DNA of 64,000 bases from Streptantibioticus ferralitis. GTDB lineage: Bacteria; Actinomycetota; Actinomycetes; Streptomycetales; Streptomycetaceae. The notes beneath the pieces were generated by a model. It saw only the letters and a list, made by a program, of their open reading frames with translations, was not told the DNA's origin and did not search any database. Shown piece after piece: positions 28,151-37,170 of this stretch. Position 1 is the first letter of the stretch. Every line of letters starts with the position of its first letter. The stretch lies in assembly GCF_029223525.1 (NCBI RefSeq), contig NZ_JARHTQ010000020.1:1-64000 (forward strand), in the 5' to 3' direction. A program made the translations under genes and the position numbers.

Positions 28151-28930
28151 ATGACCGAGGTATCGGCCCGGCGTCCCCAGGGCACGCCCTGCTGGGTCAG
28201 CCTGTTGGTGCGCAGCCTGCCGGTGACCGAGGAGTTCTACGGCCGGCTGTTCGGCTGGGAGTTCCAACCTGGCCCCAAGCACTTCGGGCCGTACGTACGG
28301 GCGGTGCGAGAAGGCCGCCTGGTCGCCGGGATCGGCGAGGGCCCCAAGGGCCGGGACCTTCCCGTCGCCTGGACCACGTACCTGTGCTCGCAGGACGCGG
28401 ACGCCACCTGTGAACTGATCCGCGACTGCGGAGGGACCGTGGGTGTGGGGCCGTTGGACGCCGATGACGAGGCGGGGCGGATGGCGATCGCGGCCGACCC
28501 GAGCGGTGCGGTGTTCGGGGTCTGGCAGCCCAACACGCATCTGGGTGTCGGCGTGGTCGGCGAGCCGGGGACCCTGGTGTGGAACGAGTTGGTGACCCGG
28601 GAGTCGTCAACGGTCGGCAAGTTCTACACGGCGGTCTTCGGTTACGAGACGCAGGCCGTGGTCTCCGCCGACTTCGACCACCTGACGCTCCGTCTGGAAG
28701 GCCGCCCGGTGGCCGGGATCCACGGCGTCGGCCAAGCCCTGCCGCGCGATCGCGGACCGCACTGGATGACGTACTTCGCGGTGCGGGACACCGACGAGGC
28801 GGCGCGCCGCGTGGTGGAGTTGGGCGGTCGGGTGCTGCGCGGGCCGCACGACTCGGCGTACGGGCGGGTGGCGACCGTGGAGGACCCGGAGGGCGCGGTG
28901 TTCACGGTGATCAGGACCATCGAGTCGTAG
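28151..28930 (+). CDS. VOC-family (glyoxalase/bleomycin-resistance fold) protein
   Basis: A 259-aa protein made of two VOC modules. The first (residues ~12-125) has LVRSLPVTEEFYGRLFGWEFQ and ADPSGAVFGVWQPN; the second (~135-258) has NELVTRESSTVGKFYTAVFGYE and VEDPEGAVFTVIR. Such tandem proteins are common in Streptomyces, often annotated as hydrolases or hydroxylases without proof. A good GAGGAGAG leader precedes ATG 28151. It is divergent from the sulfurtransferase and convergent with tdk, ending 2 nt from it. Confidence 0.88.
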   Translation: MTEVSARRPQGTPCWVSLLVRSLPVTEEFYGRLFGWEFQPGPKHFGPYVRAVREGRLVAGIGEGPKGRDLPVAWTTYLCSQDADATCELIRDCGGTVGVGPLDADDEAGRMAIAADPSGAVFGVWQPNTHLGVGVVGEPGTLVWNELVTRESSTVGKFYTAVFGYETQAVVSADFDHLTLRLEGRPVAGIHGVGQALPRDRGPHWMTYFAVRDTDEAARRVVELGGRVLRGPHDSAYGRVATVEDPEGAVFTVIRTIES

Positions 28931-28932
28931 TC

Positions 28933-29583
28933 TCAGGACTGCTCGACGGGCAACACATCCGGTGACAACGCCGCCGCGCGGGCCGCGGCGGCGGTCATCC
29001 GGCGGATGTGGTGGCGGCGGCAGAGCACCTCGTAACCCACCTCGCCCCGGGCCTGGTTGACGTCGCCCACGACGACCTGGGCGCCTTCCACCACCATCCG
29101 GCCGTCCACGGTGCGCGCGTTGTGGGTGGCCCGGGCGCCGCACCAGCACAGCGCCTCGACCTGGAGCACCTCGATGCGGTCGGCGAGCTCCACCAGGCGC
29201 TGGGAGCCGGGGAAGAGCCGGGTGCGGAAGTCGGTGGCGATACCGAACGCGAAGACGTCCAGCTCCAAGTCGTCCACGATCCGGGCGAGTTGGTCGACCT
29301 GATCGGGGGCGAAGAACTGCGCCTCGTCGGCGATGACATAGTCGGCGCGTCCGCCGCCGGACAGCTGGCCCACCACGTAGCCGTAGAAGTCGAAGTCGTC
29401 CGGCGCCTCGACGGCCTTGGTGGACAGGCCGAGGCGAGAGGACAGCACTCCGGCGCCCGCGCGGTCGTTGCGGGTGAAGATCAGCCCCTGCAGGCCGCGT
29501 GCCGAGCGGTTGTGCTCGATCTGCAGGGCGAGCGTGCTCTTGCCGCAGTCCATGGTTCCGCAGAAGTACACCAGTTCGGACAT
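28933..29583 (-). CDS. tdk: Thymidine kinase
   Basis: A 216-aa type II thymidine kinase phosphorylating thymidine to dTMP. The P-loop GTMDCGKST is at residues 9-17. The DEAQFF motif is near residue ~92, the lasso region ATDFRTRLFPGSQRL follows, and the structural zinc ligands lie in CWCGARATHNAR and CRRHH. It is the dTMP salvage counterpart to dut in the same window. The upstream neighbour on this strand is the phosphatase at 29758, separated by tandem GC-rich repeats. Confidence 0.95.
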   Translation of the reverse strand: MSELVYFCGTMDCGKSTLALQIEHNRSARGLQGLIFTRNDRAGAGVLSSRLGLSTKAVEAPDDFDFYGYVVGQLSGGGRADYVIADEAQFFAPDQVDQLARIVDDLELDVFAFGIATDFRTRLFPGSQRLVELADRIEVLQVEALCWCGARATHNARTVDGRMVVEGAQVVVGDVNQARGEVGYEVLCRRHHIRRMTAAAARAAALSPDVLPVEQS

Positions 29584-29636
29584 GGAGCAGCCATGAGCCT
29601 TTCAGAAGGAGAGGTTTACAGAATGCCAGGGGCCCT

Positions 29637-29769
29637 GGGGGCCTGGGGGCGAAGCCCCCGAACTCCCCGCGCCCACAGCCGAAGGCGCCTCAGCTGCGAA
29701 ATCAGGGGCCTGGGGGGCGAAGCCCCCGGAACACTCCATACCCGCAGCGGGAGGCGCTCAGCTGCGGAC
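29637..29769. repeat. Tandem GC-rich palindromic element at the 3' end of the phosphatase gene
   Basis: Two imperfect copies, 29637-29702 and 29705-29769, period about 68 bp. Each starts with GGGGCCTGGGGG and the hairpin GGGGGCGAAGCCCCC, continues with CGAAC/CGGAAC, a C-rich stretch, and ends GAGGCGC/AAGGCGCC followed by TCAGCTGCG. In the right copy TCAGCTGCG is the reverse complement of the last codons and stop of the phosphatase gene. In the left copy it is a duplicate. This is the same element family as at 13122-13312. Confidence 0.85.
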
Positions 29770-30957
29770 TTCCAGGAGCGGTACCAACTGCTCCCCCGGC
29801 GCCAGCGAGCCGTGGAGGCCGACCATCGACGACTCCCCCGGCTCGTTGCGGGTCGCGATCACCGCGATGTCGTCCTGGGCCACCGCCACCACGTCGCCGA
29901 TCCGGCCGTGCACCCGTTCGTCGACGTGCGGGCCGAACCACCCGGCGGCGATGGCCTGTTCGCGGGTGGCCACCCACATCCGGTCGCCCAGCACCTCACT
30001 CCACACCGCGTGCACATCGGCGGCGGCACCCGGCACCGCGTACACATGGCGGGCGCGCGCCTCGCCGCCGAGCAGCTCGACTCCGGCACCGAGCTCCCAG
30101 TCCTCGTCGAAGTCGATCCGCGACTCGGGGTCGAACGGGATGTCGATCATGCCGTGGTCGGCGGTGATGTACAGCACCGAGCGCGGCGGGAGTTGCTCGG
30201 CGAGCCGCTGCGCCAGCCGGTCGACCATCATCAACTGGCCGCGCCAGGCGTCCGAGTCGACACCGTGCCGGTGCCCCATGCCGTCGAGTTCGCTGTAGTA
30301 CGTGTAGACCAGCGCGCGGTCGGCGGCGGCGAGGCGGTCCGCTGCCAGGTCCATCCGCTCCTCACCGGTGAGCCGACCGTGGAACGTCCCGCCGGACAGC
30401 GCGATCTGCGTCAGCGGGGTGTGCTGGAAGGCCGGCGCGGAGACCTGGCAGGTGGCCACCCCCGCCGCGTCGGTGAGCTGGAAGACCGTGGGGTAGGGCT
30501 GCCAGACGTACGGGTCGGTCCACGGCTGCCAGCGCAGCTGGTTCATCAGCTGGTGCTGTCCGGGAATCGCGACCGTGTACCCGGCAAGACCGTGCGTGCC
30601 CGGTGGCAGTCCGGTGCCCACCGAGGCGAGCGAGGTGGCGGTGGTCGACGGGAAGCCCGCCGTCAGCGCGGTGCCCGAGCCGCCCAGCGAGGTGCCGAGC
30701 AGTGAGGTGAGGAAGGGCGCCTCGTCCGGGTGGGCCTTCAGCAGCTCCCAGCCCATGCCGTCCACCAGGAAGACGCACACGCGGTCCGCGGGCGCAAGCT
30801 CAAGACCGGTGGCCGGCACACCCGGCACCGACAGGCCCCGCGCCACCGCGGGCAGCAGGTCGGCGAGCGCCGCCGTGCCGTAACGAGGCGCGGGGGCGGT
30901 ACGGATGTCGAGCGGGGCGGGGTAACCGTGCTGCCCGGTCGCGGCCGGCTGCACCAT
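29758..30957 (-). CDS. Alkaline-phosphatase-fold phosphodiesterase/nucleotide pyrophosphatase
   Basis: A 399-aa member of the type I phosphodiesterase/nucleotide pyrophosphatase family. The metal-binding D lies in VFLVDGMGWELLK, the nucleophile threonine in TAGFPSTTATSLAS, and further ligands in YYSELDGMGHRHGVDS and ITADHGMIDIP. No signal peptide is evident, so it is probably cytoplasmic. The ATG at 30957 overlaps the stop of the DUF5998 gene by one base (TGATG), implying coupling. Confidence 0.92.
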   Translation of the reverse strand: MVQPAATGQHGYPAPLDIRTAPAPRYGTAALADLLPAVARGLSVPGVPATGLELAPADRVCVFLVDGMGWELLKAHPDEAPFLTSLLGTSLGGSGTALTAGFPSTTATSLASVGTGLPPGTHGLAGYTVAIPGQHQLMNQLRWQPWTDPYVWQPYPTVFQLTDAAGVATCQVSAPAFQHTPLTQIALSGGTFHGRLTGEERMDLAADRLAAADRALVYTYYSELDGMGHRHGVDSDAWRGQLMMVDRLAQRLAEQLPPRSVLYITADHGMIDIPFDPESRIDFDEDWELGAGVELLGGEARARHVYAVPGAAADVHAVWSEVLGDRMWVATREQAIAAGWFGPHVDERVHGRIGDVVAVAQDDIAVIATRNEPGESSMVGLHGSLAPGEQLVPLLEVRS

Positions 30958-31559
30958 CAGCGCTGCGCCGTAGCTGAGGCGGTGCCCGCGGTGGCCTCCG
31001 AGAGCGCCTGGGCGAAGGCCAGGGTCTGGCGCACCGCCTCCGGCCCGTCGCCCGCCTCACTCACCCGCAGCGAGAGGTCGTCGGCGGTGGAGGACCCGGT
31101 GAAGCCGTGATCCGCGTCGCAGTTGGGGTCGCCGCAGGCGGCCGGCTCCAGGTCGAGTCGGCTGACGGCGCCCCACCCTATGGTGAGGACGACCTCGCGC
31201 GGCAGGGTGCCCGGGGTGTACGACTCGGGGTTGGCGACGACCCGGCTCACGACCACCGACGAGATCCGGCCTATCTTCACGGACTCGGTCGAGGTGGTGG
31301 CGTACGGGGTCGGCGAGCTGTCGTCCGCGCCCTGCTCGTCGGTGTGGCTGACCAGGAAACGGGTCGGGGTGAGGACGAGGACCGTGACGTGTCGGCGCAC
31401 CTCGTTGGCGTCGAACGTGGTCTCCTGGTTGACCAGGTACGCCACCACCGGCTCTCCACCGACCGAGGCCTCCACGGCCTCCGCCACGAGAGCCGGGTAG
31501 TAGCCGCTGCGCTCGATCGCCGCGCGCAGCCCCTGAGTCGTCGTACCGGTCTTCGCCAT
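30957..31559 (-). CDS. DUF5998 family protein
   Basis: A 200-aa actinobacterial protein, uncharacterised. It is predicted alpha/beta, with no transmembrane helix. Conserved-looking segments are VAYLVNQETTFDANEVRRHVTVLVLTP, FLVSHTDEQ and VVLTIGWGAVSRLDLEPA, followed by CGDPNCDADHG, whose two Cys, His and Asp residues could bind a metal. ATG 31559 is used; the 48-nt extension upstream would overlap the acetyltransferase gene's stop. The family name is from memory. Confidence 0.85.
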   Translation of the reverse strand: MAKTGTTTQGLRAAIERSGYYPALVAEAVEASVGGEPVVAYLVNQETTFDANEVRRHVTVLVLTPTRFLVSHTDEQGADDSSPTPYATTSTESVKIGRISSVVVSRVVANPESYTPGTLPREVVLTIGWGAVSRLDLEPAACGDPNCDADHGFTGSSTADDLSLRVSEAGDGPEAVRQTLAFAQALSEATAGTASATAQR

Positions 31560-31587
31560 GGCCACCATCTTAGTGTCGGCCGCGCCG

Positions 31588-34377
31588 TCACAGAGACGAC
31601 AGTGCACGCGGACCCAGGTCGGTACGGGCCGGAGGGTGCGCCAGCCGCACGGTCGCGCCGAGCACGGTGACCCCGAGCCCGCGGCGGGCGACCACCACGG
31701 GTTCCAGGTGGACGGAGACCACCTCGGGCAGGTCGTCGACGAGGCGGGAGACCCGCAGCAGCGTCTCCTCGAGGGCGGCGGTGTCGGCGGGCTCCGCTCC
31801 GCGCCAGCCGAACAGCATCGGCGCCGCCTTGATGGTGCGGACCAGCTGGGCGGCGTCGCGGTCGGTGACGGGGATCAGGTGGTGGGCCAGATCACCGAGC
31901 AGCTCCGAGGCGGCGCCCGCCAGGCCGAAGGAGAGCACGGAGCCCGCGGCCGGGTCGACTGCGGCCCGCACCACGGTGTCGACACCCCGCGGAGCCATCG
32001 ACTGTACGACCGGGAGGACTTCGGTGGGCTTGCCGAGCCGCTGGGTCAACTCCTCGTATGCGCGCCGAAGTTCACCCTCACCGGCGAGGTCGAGGCGTAC
32101 GCCGCCGAGGTCGGCGCGGTGCCGCAGATGCGGGGCGGTGGCCTTCAGCGCCACCGGGTAGCCGAGTCGCCGGGCCGCCGCGATGGCGCTCTCGGCGCCG
32201 GGTGCGGGCAGCGCGGCCCGTACCTCGATCCCGTACCGTCCGAGCAGCGCCCGCCCCGCCGCGTCGTCCAGGGTGACGCCCCGCCCGCCCTCGGGCTCGG
32301 TCGCGTCGAGCAGCCGCTCCACATCCGCCCGGGCCGCCGCCTCGTCGATCCCGTCCAGTTCCGGTACCCGTCCCGGCGTCGCGTCCTCCCGCCGCCAGCG
32401 GGCGTAGCGCACCGCCTCGGCCAGTGCCCGCACCGCCCGCTCGGCGGCGGGATAGGCGGGGATCCGGGACGCCCGGCGGGCGGTAGCGCCGTCGGTGTCC
32501 GCGGGGGCCGCCGCCATGTCCTTGGGCGCCTCGTCGGCCCCGCCCAGGCGGTCGGCGAGGCGGTCCAGGGCGAGCTGGACCACGGCCACCGGCTTGGTGG
32601 CGGACGCGGCCGCAGCGCGCAGAGCCGCCGCCAGCGACGGGTCGTCGCCGGAGTCGGGGTCATGGGCGTCGACCGCGCCGACCCGTGGGATCGCGGTGAC
32701 GAGCACGGCGTCCACCGCGCCGTCGGCCAGCGCCTCGGCCAGCGCGTCGTGGAAGTCGCCGGGCGCCGCCCCCGTCGTGAGGTCGCGCGGCGGCGCCGGG
32801 CGCAGTCCCGCGCTCAGGCACGCGTCGTACGCGAGCAGTCCCAGCGATTCGGAGTTGCCGAGGATGGCGACCCGCTCGCCCGCCGGGAGCGGTTGGTGCG
32901 CCAACAGCGCGCCGGTGTCCAGGAGTTCGGTCACCGTGTCGACCCGGATGATCCCGGCCTGCCGGAGCAGCGCGGAGACCGTGGCGTCGGGGATGCGGGT
33001 GACGGGAACCGTGTGGCCCGGCGGCAGGCTGCCGGTGTGCCGGGCGCCCTTGACCACGACGACGGGTTTGACGGCGGCGGTGCGCCGCGCCAGGCGGGTG
33101 AACTTGCGCGGGTTGCCGATGGATTCCAGGTACATCAGCGCCACGTCGGTGTCGGGATCGTCGTGCCAGTACTGCAGGAGGTCGTTTCCGGACACATCGG
33201 CGCGGTTGCCCGCCGAGACGAAGGTCGAGATGCCTCCGAGGCCCGCGCCGCGCCGGTGCAGCCCGGAGAGCAGGGCTATGCCGATGGCTCCGGACTGGGT
33301 GAACAGTCCGAGCCGCCCCGGAGGCGGGGTCTCCGGTGACAGCGAGGCGTTCAGCCGCACTGCCGGGGCCGTGTTGAGCAGGCCGAAGGCGTTGGGCCCG
33401 ATGACGCGCATGCCGTAGGACCGGGCCTGGCGGACCAGGGCGCGCTGGCGCTGGCGTCCCTGCGGACCGGACTCGGCATAGCCGTTGGCGACCACCAGCA
33501 GGCCCTGGACGCCGTGTGCCCCGCAGTCGGCGACGGCGTCCGGTACCGCCGCGGCGGGCACCGCGAGGATCGCCAGGTCGACCGGCTCGTCGATGCCCGC
33601 GACCGAGCGGTAGCCGGGGACGCCTTCCGGTTCCAGAACGTCCATGCCCTGCGGGAAGTTGCGGTTGACCGCGTACAGGCGGCCGGTGAATCCGCCGGCG
33701 AGCAGGTTGCGCAGCATGGTGCGGCCGACTCCACCCTCGGCGCGGCCGGTGCCGATGACCGCGACCGAGCGGGGGGCCAGCAGCCGCTGGACGGAGCGGG
33801 CCTCGGCGCGCTGCTCGCGGGCGCGCATCACGGCGACCGAGGCCTCGGTGGGCTCCAGGTCGAGTTCGAGCCGCACCACGCCGTCGGTGAAGCTGCGCTG
33901 GGCGGTGTAGCCCACGTCCGTGAAGACTTTGATCATCTTCCGGTTAGCGGGCAGCACTTCGGCGTCGAAGCGGCGGATGCCGTTCTCGCGGGCGACGGCG
34001 GCGATGTGCTCCAGCAGTGCGGAGGCGACGCCCCGGCCCTGGTGGGCGTCCTGCACGAGGAACGCGACCTCGGCAACCCCGTCGTCGAGCCGGTCGTAGC
34101 GGACGGTGGCGATGAACTCGCCGCCGACCATGGCCGCCAGGCCCACCCGGTCAACGTAGTCGTGGTGGGTGAAGCGGCGCACGTCCCGGTCGGAGAGGCG
34201 GGGGTACGGGGCGAAGAAGCGGTAGTACTTCGACTCGTCGGAAACCTGCTCGTAGAAGCTGACCAGCCGCCGCGCGTCGTCGGCTGTGATGGGACGGATA
34301 TGCGCGATGCCCCCGTCACGCAGCACCACGTCCGCCTCCCAGTGGACGGGGTACACCGGTGTGCGCGAGGTCTCCAT
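31588..34377 (-). CDS. GNAT acetyltransferase / acyl-CoA synthetase-like fusion (protein acetyltransferase, PatA type)
   Basis: A 929-aa protein. An N-terminal GNAT domain (residues ~18-165) has the acetyl-CoA-binding VAFLVQDAHQGRGVASALLEHIAA. It is followed by an NDP-forming acyl-CoA synthetase-like part: a CoA-binding domain (SVAVIGTGRAEGGVGRTMLRNL, ~200-220), succinyl-CoA-ligase-like domains (~340-640), and a C-terminal ATP-grasp region (GYPVALKATAPHLRHRADLGG). This is the arrangement of streptomycete lysine acetyltransferases that acetylate acyl-CoA synthetases, with GNAT at the N-terminus rather than the C-terminus as in Salmonella Pat. It starts the acetyltransferase-DUF5998-phosphatase gene series and is divergent from ptsH. 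Confidence 0.92.
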   Translation of the reverse strand: METSRTPVYPVHWEADVVLRDGGIAHIRPITADDARRLVSFYEQVSDESKYYRFFAPYPRLSDRDVRRFTHHDYVDRVGLAAMVGGEFIATVRYDRLDDGVAEVAFLVQDAHQGRGVASALLEHIAAVARENGIRRFDAEVLPANRKMIKVFTDVGYTAQRSFTDGVVRLELDLEPTEASVAVMRAREQRAEARSVQRLLAPRSVAVIGTGRAEGGVGRTMLRNLLAGGFTGRLYAVNRNFPQGMDVLEPEGVPGYRSVAGIDEPVDLAILAVPAAAVPDAVADCGAHGVQGLLVVANGYAESGPQGRQRQRALVRQARSYGMRVIGPNAFGLLNTAPAVRLNASLSPETPPPGRLGLFTQSGAIGIALLSGLHRRGAGLGGISTFVSAGNRADVSGNDLLQYWHDDPDTDVALMYLESIGNPRKFTRLARRTAAVKPVVVVKGARHTGSLPPGHTVPVTRIPDATVSALLRQAGIIRVDTVTELLDTGALLAHQPLPAGERVAILGNSESLGLLAYDACLSAGLRPAPPRDLTTGAAPGDFHDALAEALADGAVDAVLVTAIPRVGAVDAHDPDSGDDPSLAAALRAAAASATKPVAVVQLALDRLADRLGGADEAPKDMAAAPADTDGATARRASRIPAYPAAERAVRALAEAVRYARWRREDATPGRVPELDGIDEAAARADVERLLDATEPEGGRGVTLDDAAGRALLGRYGIEVRAALPAPGAESAIAAARRLGYPVALKATAPHLRHRADLGGVRLDLAGEGELRRAYEELTQRLGKPTEVLPVVQSMAPRGVDTVVRAAVDPAAGSVLSFGLAGAASELLGDLAHHLIPVTDRDAAQLVRTIKAAPMLFGWRGAEPADTAALEETLLRVSRLVDDLPEVVSVHLEPVVVARRGLGVTVLGATVRLAHPPARTDLGPRALSSL

Positions 34378-34519
34378 GGGCGCAAGGGTAGGCCGATCGC
34401 AACGGATCGGCGCTGCCGCGTGCGGCGATCGGCGCATGGCACGCTGGTGAGGCGTCCGGCACACCCGACGACCATGGTTAACTGGTCTAGACAACTGGAA
34501 TCATCAGAAGGGTTGAACC

Positions 34520-34801
34520 ATGGCTGAGCGCCGCGTCAACGTCGGTTGGGCCGAGGGCCTGCACGCCCGGCCCGCGTCGATCTTCGTCCGCGCCGCGACC
34601 GCCGCCGGCGTGCCGATCACGATCGCCAAGGCCGACGGCAACCCGGTCAACGCCGCCTCCATGCTCGCCGTGCTCGGGCTGGGCGCACAGGGCGGCGAGG
34701 AGATCGTGCTGGCCTCCGGCGCCGAAGGCGCGGAAGAGGCGCTCGACCGCCTGTCCAAGCTGGTCGCCGAGGGCCTGGACGAGCTGCCGGAGACCGTCTG
34801 A
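34520..34801 (+). CDS. ptsH: HPr phosphocarrier protein of the PTS
   Basis: A 93-aa HPr carrying phosphate from enzyme I to sugar-specific EIIA proteins. The phosphorylated histidine H15 is in AEGLHARPAS and the regulatory-type serine S47 in NAASMLAVLGLGA. AGAAGG-type leader AGAAGGGTTGAACC precedes the ATG at 34520. Streptomyces use the PTS for N-acetylglucosamine and fructose. It is followed by a bidirectional hairpin. Confidence 0.97.
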   Translation: MAERRVNVGWAEGLHARPASIFVRAATAAGVPITIAKADGNPVNAASMLAVLGLGAQGGEEIVLASGAEGAEEALDRLSKLVAEGLDELPETV

Positions 34802-34824
34802 GACTTCTCCGCATCCATTGCGGT

Positions 34825-34869
34825 GAATGGCGGTGCCAGGTATCCGTGAAGATACCCGGCCCGCCATTC
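34825..34869. terminator. Bidirectional hairpin terminator between ptsH and the GntR gene
   Basis: An outer 9-bp stem (34825-34833 / 34861-34869) and inner 6-bp stem (34839-34844 / 34851-34856) with a 6-nt loop lie between the convergent ptsH and gntR-type genes. Confidence 0.75.
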
Positions 34870-34928
34870 GCATATCCCCAGGGAAAATGACCGCATAATT
34901 TCCCACGGGTTTGTATACGGCATGGTTG

Positions 34929-35630
34929 TTAAATACGGTCGCGTCTCGTGTTTACAGCATGTTTCAGCCGGTGCGCCGCTGCCGCCCTGGCGACATGCGC
35001 GGCGGCTATCTCACGTGCCCGCGGCGCGTCGCGCCGGGCCACCGCGTCGGTGATCGCCGCATGCTCCTCCCAGGTCCCGGCGGCCCGGCCGACCTGTTCC
35101 ACCGCGTACATCCACGAGATCTTCCGCCGCAACTGCGTGAGCAGCGAGGCGAGCCCAGGACTCCCCGACGCCTGGGCCAGCGTCTCGTGGAACCAGCCGT
35201 CCAGCGCGGGCAGATCCGACAACTGCCCTTCCCTGCACCGCCCCTGACCCAGCCGTACCAGCCCGCTCAGCACCCGCAACTGCTGCTGGGTACGGCGCTG
35301 AGCGGCCCGCGCGGCGCCCAACGGCTCCAGCAGCGCCCGCATTTCCAGCAGGTCGCCGGCCTCCTGCTCGGTCGGCTCGGCGACGGTGGCGCCCGCGTGC
35401 CTGCGGGTACGGACGAACCCCTCGGACTCCAGGGTGCGCAGGGCCTCCCGCACCGGAACCCGGGACACCCCGTACCGCTTGGCCAGCAACTCCTCGGTCA
35501 GCCGGCCGCCGGGAGCGAAGAATCCACTGACGATGTCGTCCCGGATCGCGGAGCACACCGTGCGCGCGGAAATACGCCGCACCGCTCCGCCGGTACCGTC
35601 CACTTCCGATCGCGTTTTGCCGGTCACCAT
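34929..35630 (-). CDS. GntR/FadR-family transcriptional regulator
   Basis: A 233-aa regulator. The N-terminal winged HTH (residues ~20-85) contains VCSAIRDDIVSGFFAPGGRLTEELLAKRYGVSRVPVREALRTLESEGFV. The C-terminal FadR-type (FCD) helical domain (~95-220) has the metal/ligand-like H in WFHETLAQASG and EEHAAITDAVARRD. The effector is unknown. ATG 35630 is used because the longer frame begins inside the upstream terminator. It is a single gene between terminators, convergent with ptsH. Confidence 0.9.
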   Translation of the reverse strand: MVTGKTRSEVDGTGGAVRRISARTVCSAIRDDIVSGFFAPGGRLTEELLAKRYGVSRVPVREALRTLESEGFVRTRRHAGATVAEPTEQEAGDLLEMRALLEPLGAARAAQRRTQQQLRVLSGLVRLGQGRCREGQLSDLPALDGWFHETLAQASGSPGLASLLTQLRRKISWMYAVEQVGRAAGTWEEHAAITDAVARRDAPRAREIAAAHVARAAAAHRLKHAVNTRRDRI

Positions 35631-35723
35631 TCCCAAACTGTATTCCAAAGTGGTGGCGGTTCCGTCGGCCGGGAAGAATTCGGCGCATTCTCGCGGCTGG
35701 CCGTCGCAGCGCCGTAACGTGCC

Positions 35724-35758
35724 CGGGCCCCGGTTCCCCATCGGGGTACCGGGGCCCG
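35724..35758 (-). terminator. Terminator of the M16 peptidase operon
   Basis: A 10-bp outer stem (35724-35733 / 35749-35758) with an inner CCCC/GGGG stem, 20 nt after the stop of the leftward M16 gene pair. Confidence 0.75.
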
Positions 35759-35778
35759 GTGCGCGGGTGAGCGGGCGG

Positions 35779-37170
35779 CTAGCCGCGGACCACGCTGACC
35801 GGGCCGATGCCCAGTTCCCTGACCGGCTGCTCGATAGCCGAGGCGTCGCCCACCAGGACGACGACCAGACGGTCCGGCGCGAAGGCGTTGACCACGGCCG
35901 CCGTCGCCTCGACGGTGCCGGTCGCGGCCAGCCGCTCGTACAGCCGCGCCTGGAAGTCGTCGGGAAGGAACTGCTCGACCTGGTCCGCGAGGGTGTCGGC
36001 GACCGCGGCGGCCGTCTCGTACTTCAGCGGTGCGACACCGACCAGGTTCTGCACCGCGACATCACGCTCGTCGTCGGTCAGACCGCCCTCGGCGAGCGTG
36101 CGCAGCACCTGCCAGGTGTCGGCCAGCGCGGGAGCCGTGACATCGGTGGCCACCGAGCCGCTGATCGCCAGCAGCGAGGCCCCCGAGCCGTCCGGCGCCG
36201 AGCGCAGCACCTGGCCGAAAGCGCGTACCCCGTAGGTGTAGCCCTTCTCCTCGCGCAGCACCCGGTCCAGCCGCGAAGTCAGCGTGCCACCAAGGCAGTA
36301 CGTGCCGAGCACCTGCGCGGGCCAGACCATGTCGTGCCGGTCGGGTCCGGTACGCCCGATGAGCAACTGGGTCTGCACCGCGCCCGGCCGGTCCACGATC
36401 ACCACCCGGGTGGTGTCGTCCGTGGTGATCGGCGGCATCCGGCGCGGCGCCGCGGTGTTGCCGGTCCAGGCGCCGAGGGTACGGTCGAGCACCGCGTCAA
36501 GATCGATTCCGGTCAGATCGCCGACGATGACGGCGGTCGCGGTGGACGGACGTACGTGCTCGGTGTAGAAGGCGCGCACCGCGTCGGAGTCGATGTCGGC
36601 CACCGTCTCCTCGGTGCCCTGCCGGGGCCGGGACATCCGGGACTCGGCCGGGAACAGCTCGTCGGACAGCGCGACCGCGGCGCGGCGGGCCGGATTGGCC
36701 ATCTCGTGCGGGATCTCGTCCAGCCGGTTCTTGACCAGCCGGCTGACCTCGCTCTCCGGGAAGGCGGGCGCGCGCAGCGCGTCGGCCATCAGCCCGAGCG
36801 CCTTCTCCAGCCTGGAGGCGGGGACTTCGAGCTGGACCCGTACGCCGGGGTGATCGGCGTGCGCGTCCAACGTGGCGCCGCAGCGCTCCAGTTCGGCCGC
36901 GAACTCCTCGGCGGTCAGGGTGTCGGTGCCCTCGGAGAACGCTCTGGACATGATGGTGCCGACGCCCTCGAGACTGGCGGGCTCGGCGTCCAGCGGTGCG
37001 TTCAACAACACCTCCACCGCGATGACCTGCTGGCCGGGGCGGTGGCAGCGCAGCAGGGTCAGGCCGTTGGGCAGGGTGCCGCGCTCGGGGGCCGGGAAGG
37101 CCCACGGCTTGGCGGGGCCCGCCTGCGGCTGCGGGTGGAACGTCATCGTGCTCTGCGCGGTGTTGGTCAT
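35779..37170 (-). CDS. M16-family peptidase-like protein, non-catalytic partner
   Basis: A 463-aa protein with the two-lobed M16 fold: GTLPNGLTLLRCHRPGQQVIAVEVLL, VGTIMSRAFSEGTDTL, ARRAAVALSDELFP, a middle linker, and YCLGGTLTSRLDRVLREEKGYTYGVRAF in the C-terminal lobe. The zinc motif HxxEH is absent at the expected place (here IMSRAFSEG). The R-Y/G-Y-T-Y-G loop typical of the inactive subunit is present. It thus resembles the alpha partner of heterodimeric M16B peptidases. ATG 37170 overlaps the upstream gene by 4 nt, fitting co-production. Confidence 0.92.
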   Translation of the reverse strand: MTNTAQSTMTFHPQPQAGPAKPWAFPAPERGTLPNGLTLLRCHRPGQQVIAVEVLLNAPLDAEPASLEGVGTIMSRAFSEGTDTLTAEEFAAELERCGATLDAHADHPGVRVQLEVPASRLEKALGLMADALRAPAFPESEVSRLVKNRLDEIPHEMANPARRAAVALSDELFPAESRMSRPRQGTEETVADIDSDAVRAFYTEHVRPSTATAVIVGDLTGIDLDAVLDRTLGAWTGNTAAPRRMPPITTDDTTRVVIVDRPGAVQTQLLIGRTGPDRHDMVWPAQVLGTYCLGGTLTSRLDRVLREEKGYTYGVRAFGQVLRSAPDGSGASLLAISGSVATDVTAPALADTWQVLRTLAEGGLTDDERDVAVQNLVGVAPLKYETAAAVADTLADQVEQFLPDDFQARLYERLAATGTVEATAAVVNAFAPDRLVVVLVGDASAIEQPVRELGIGPVSVVRG

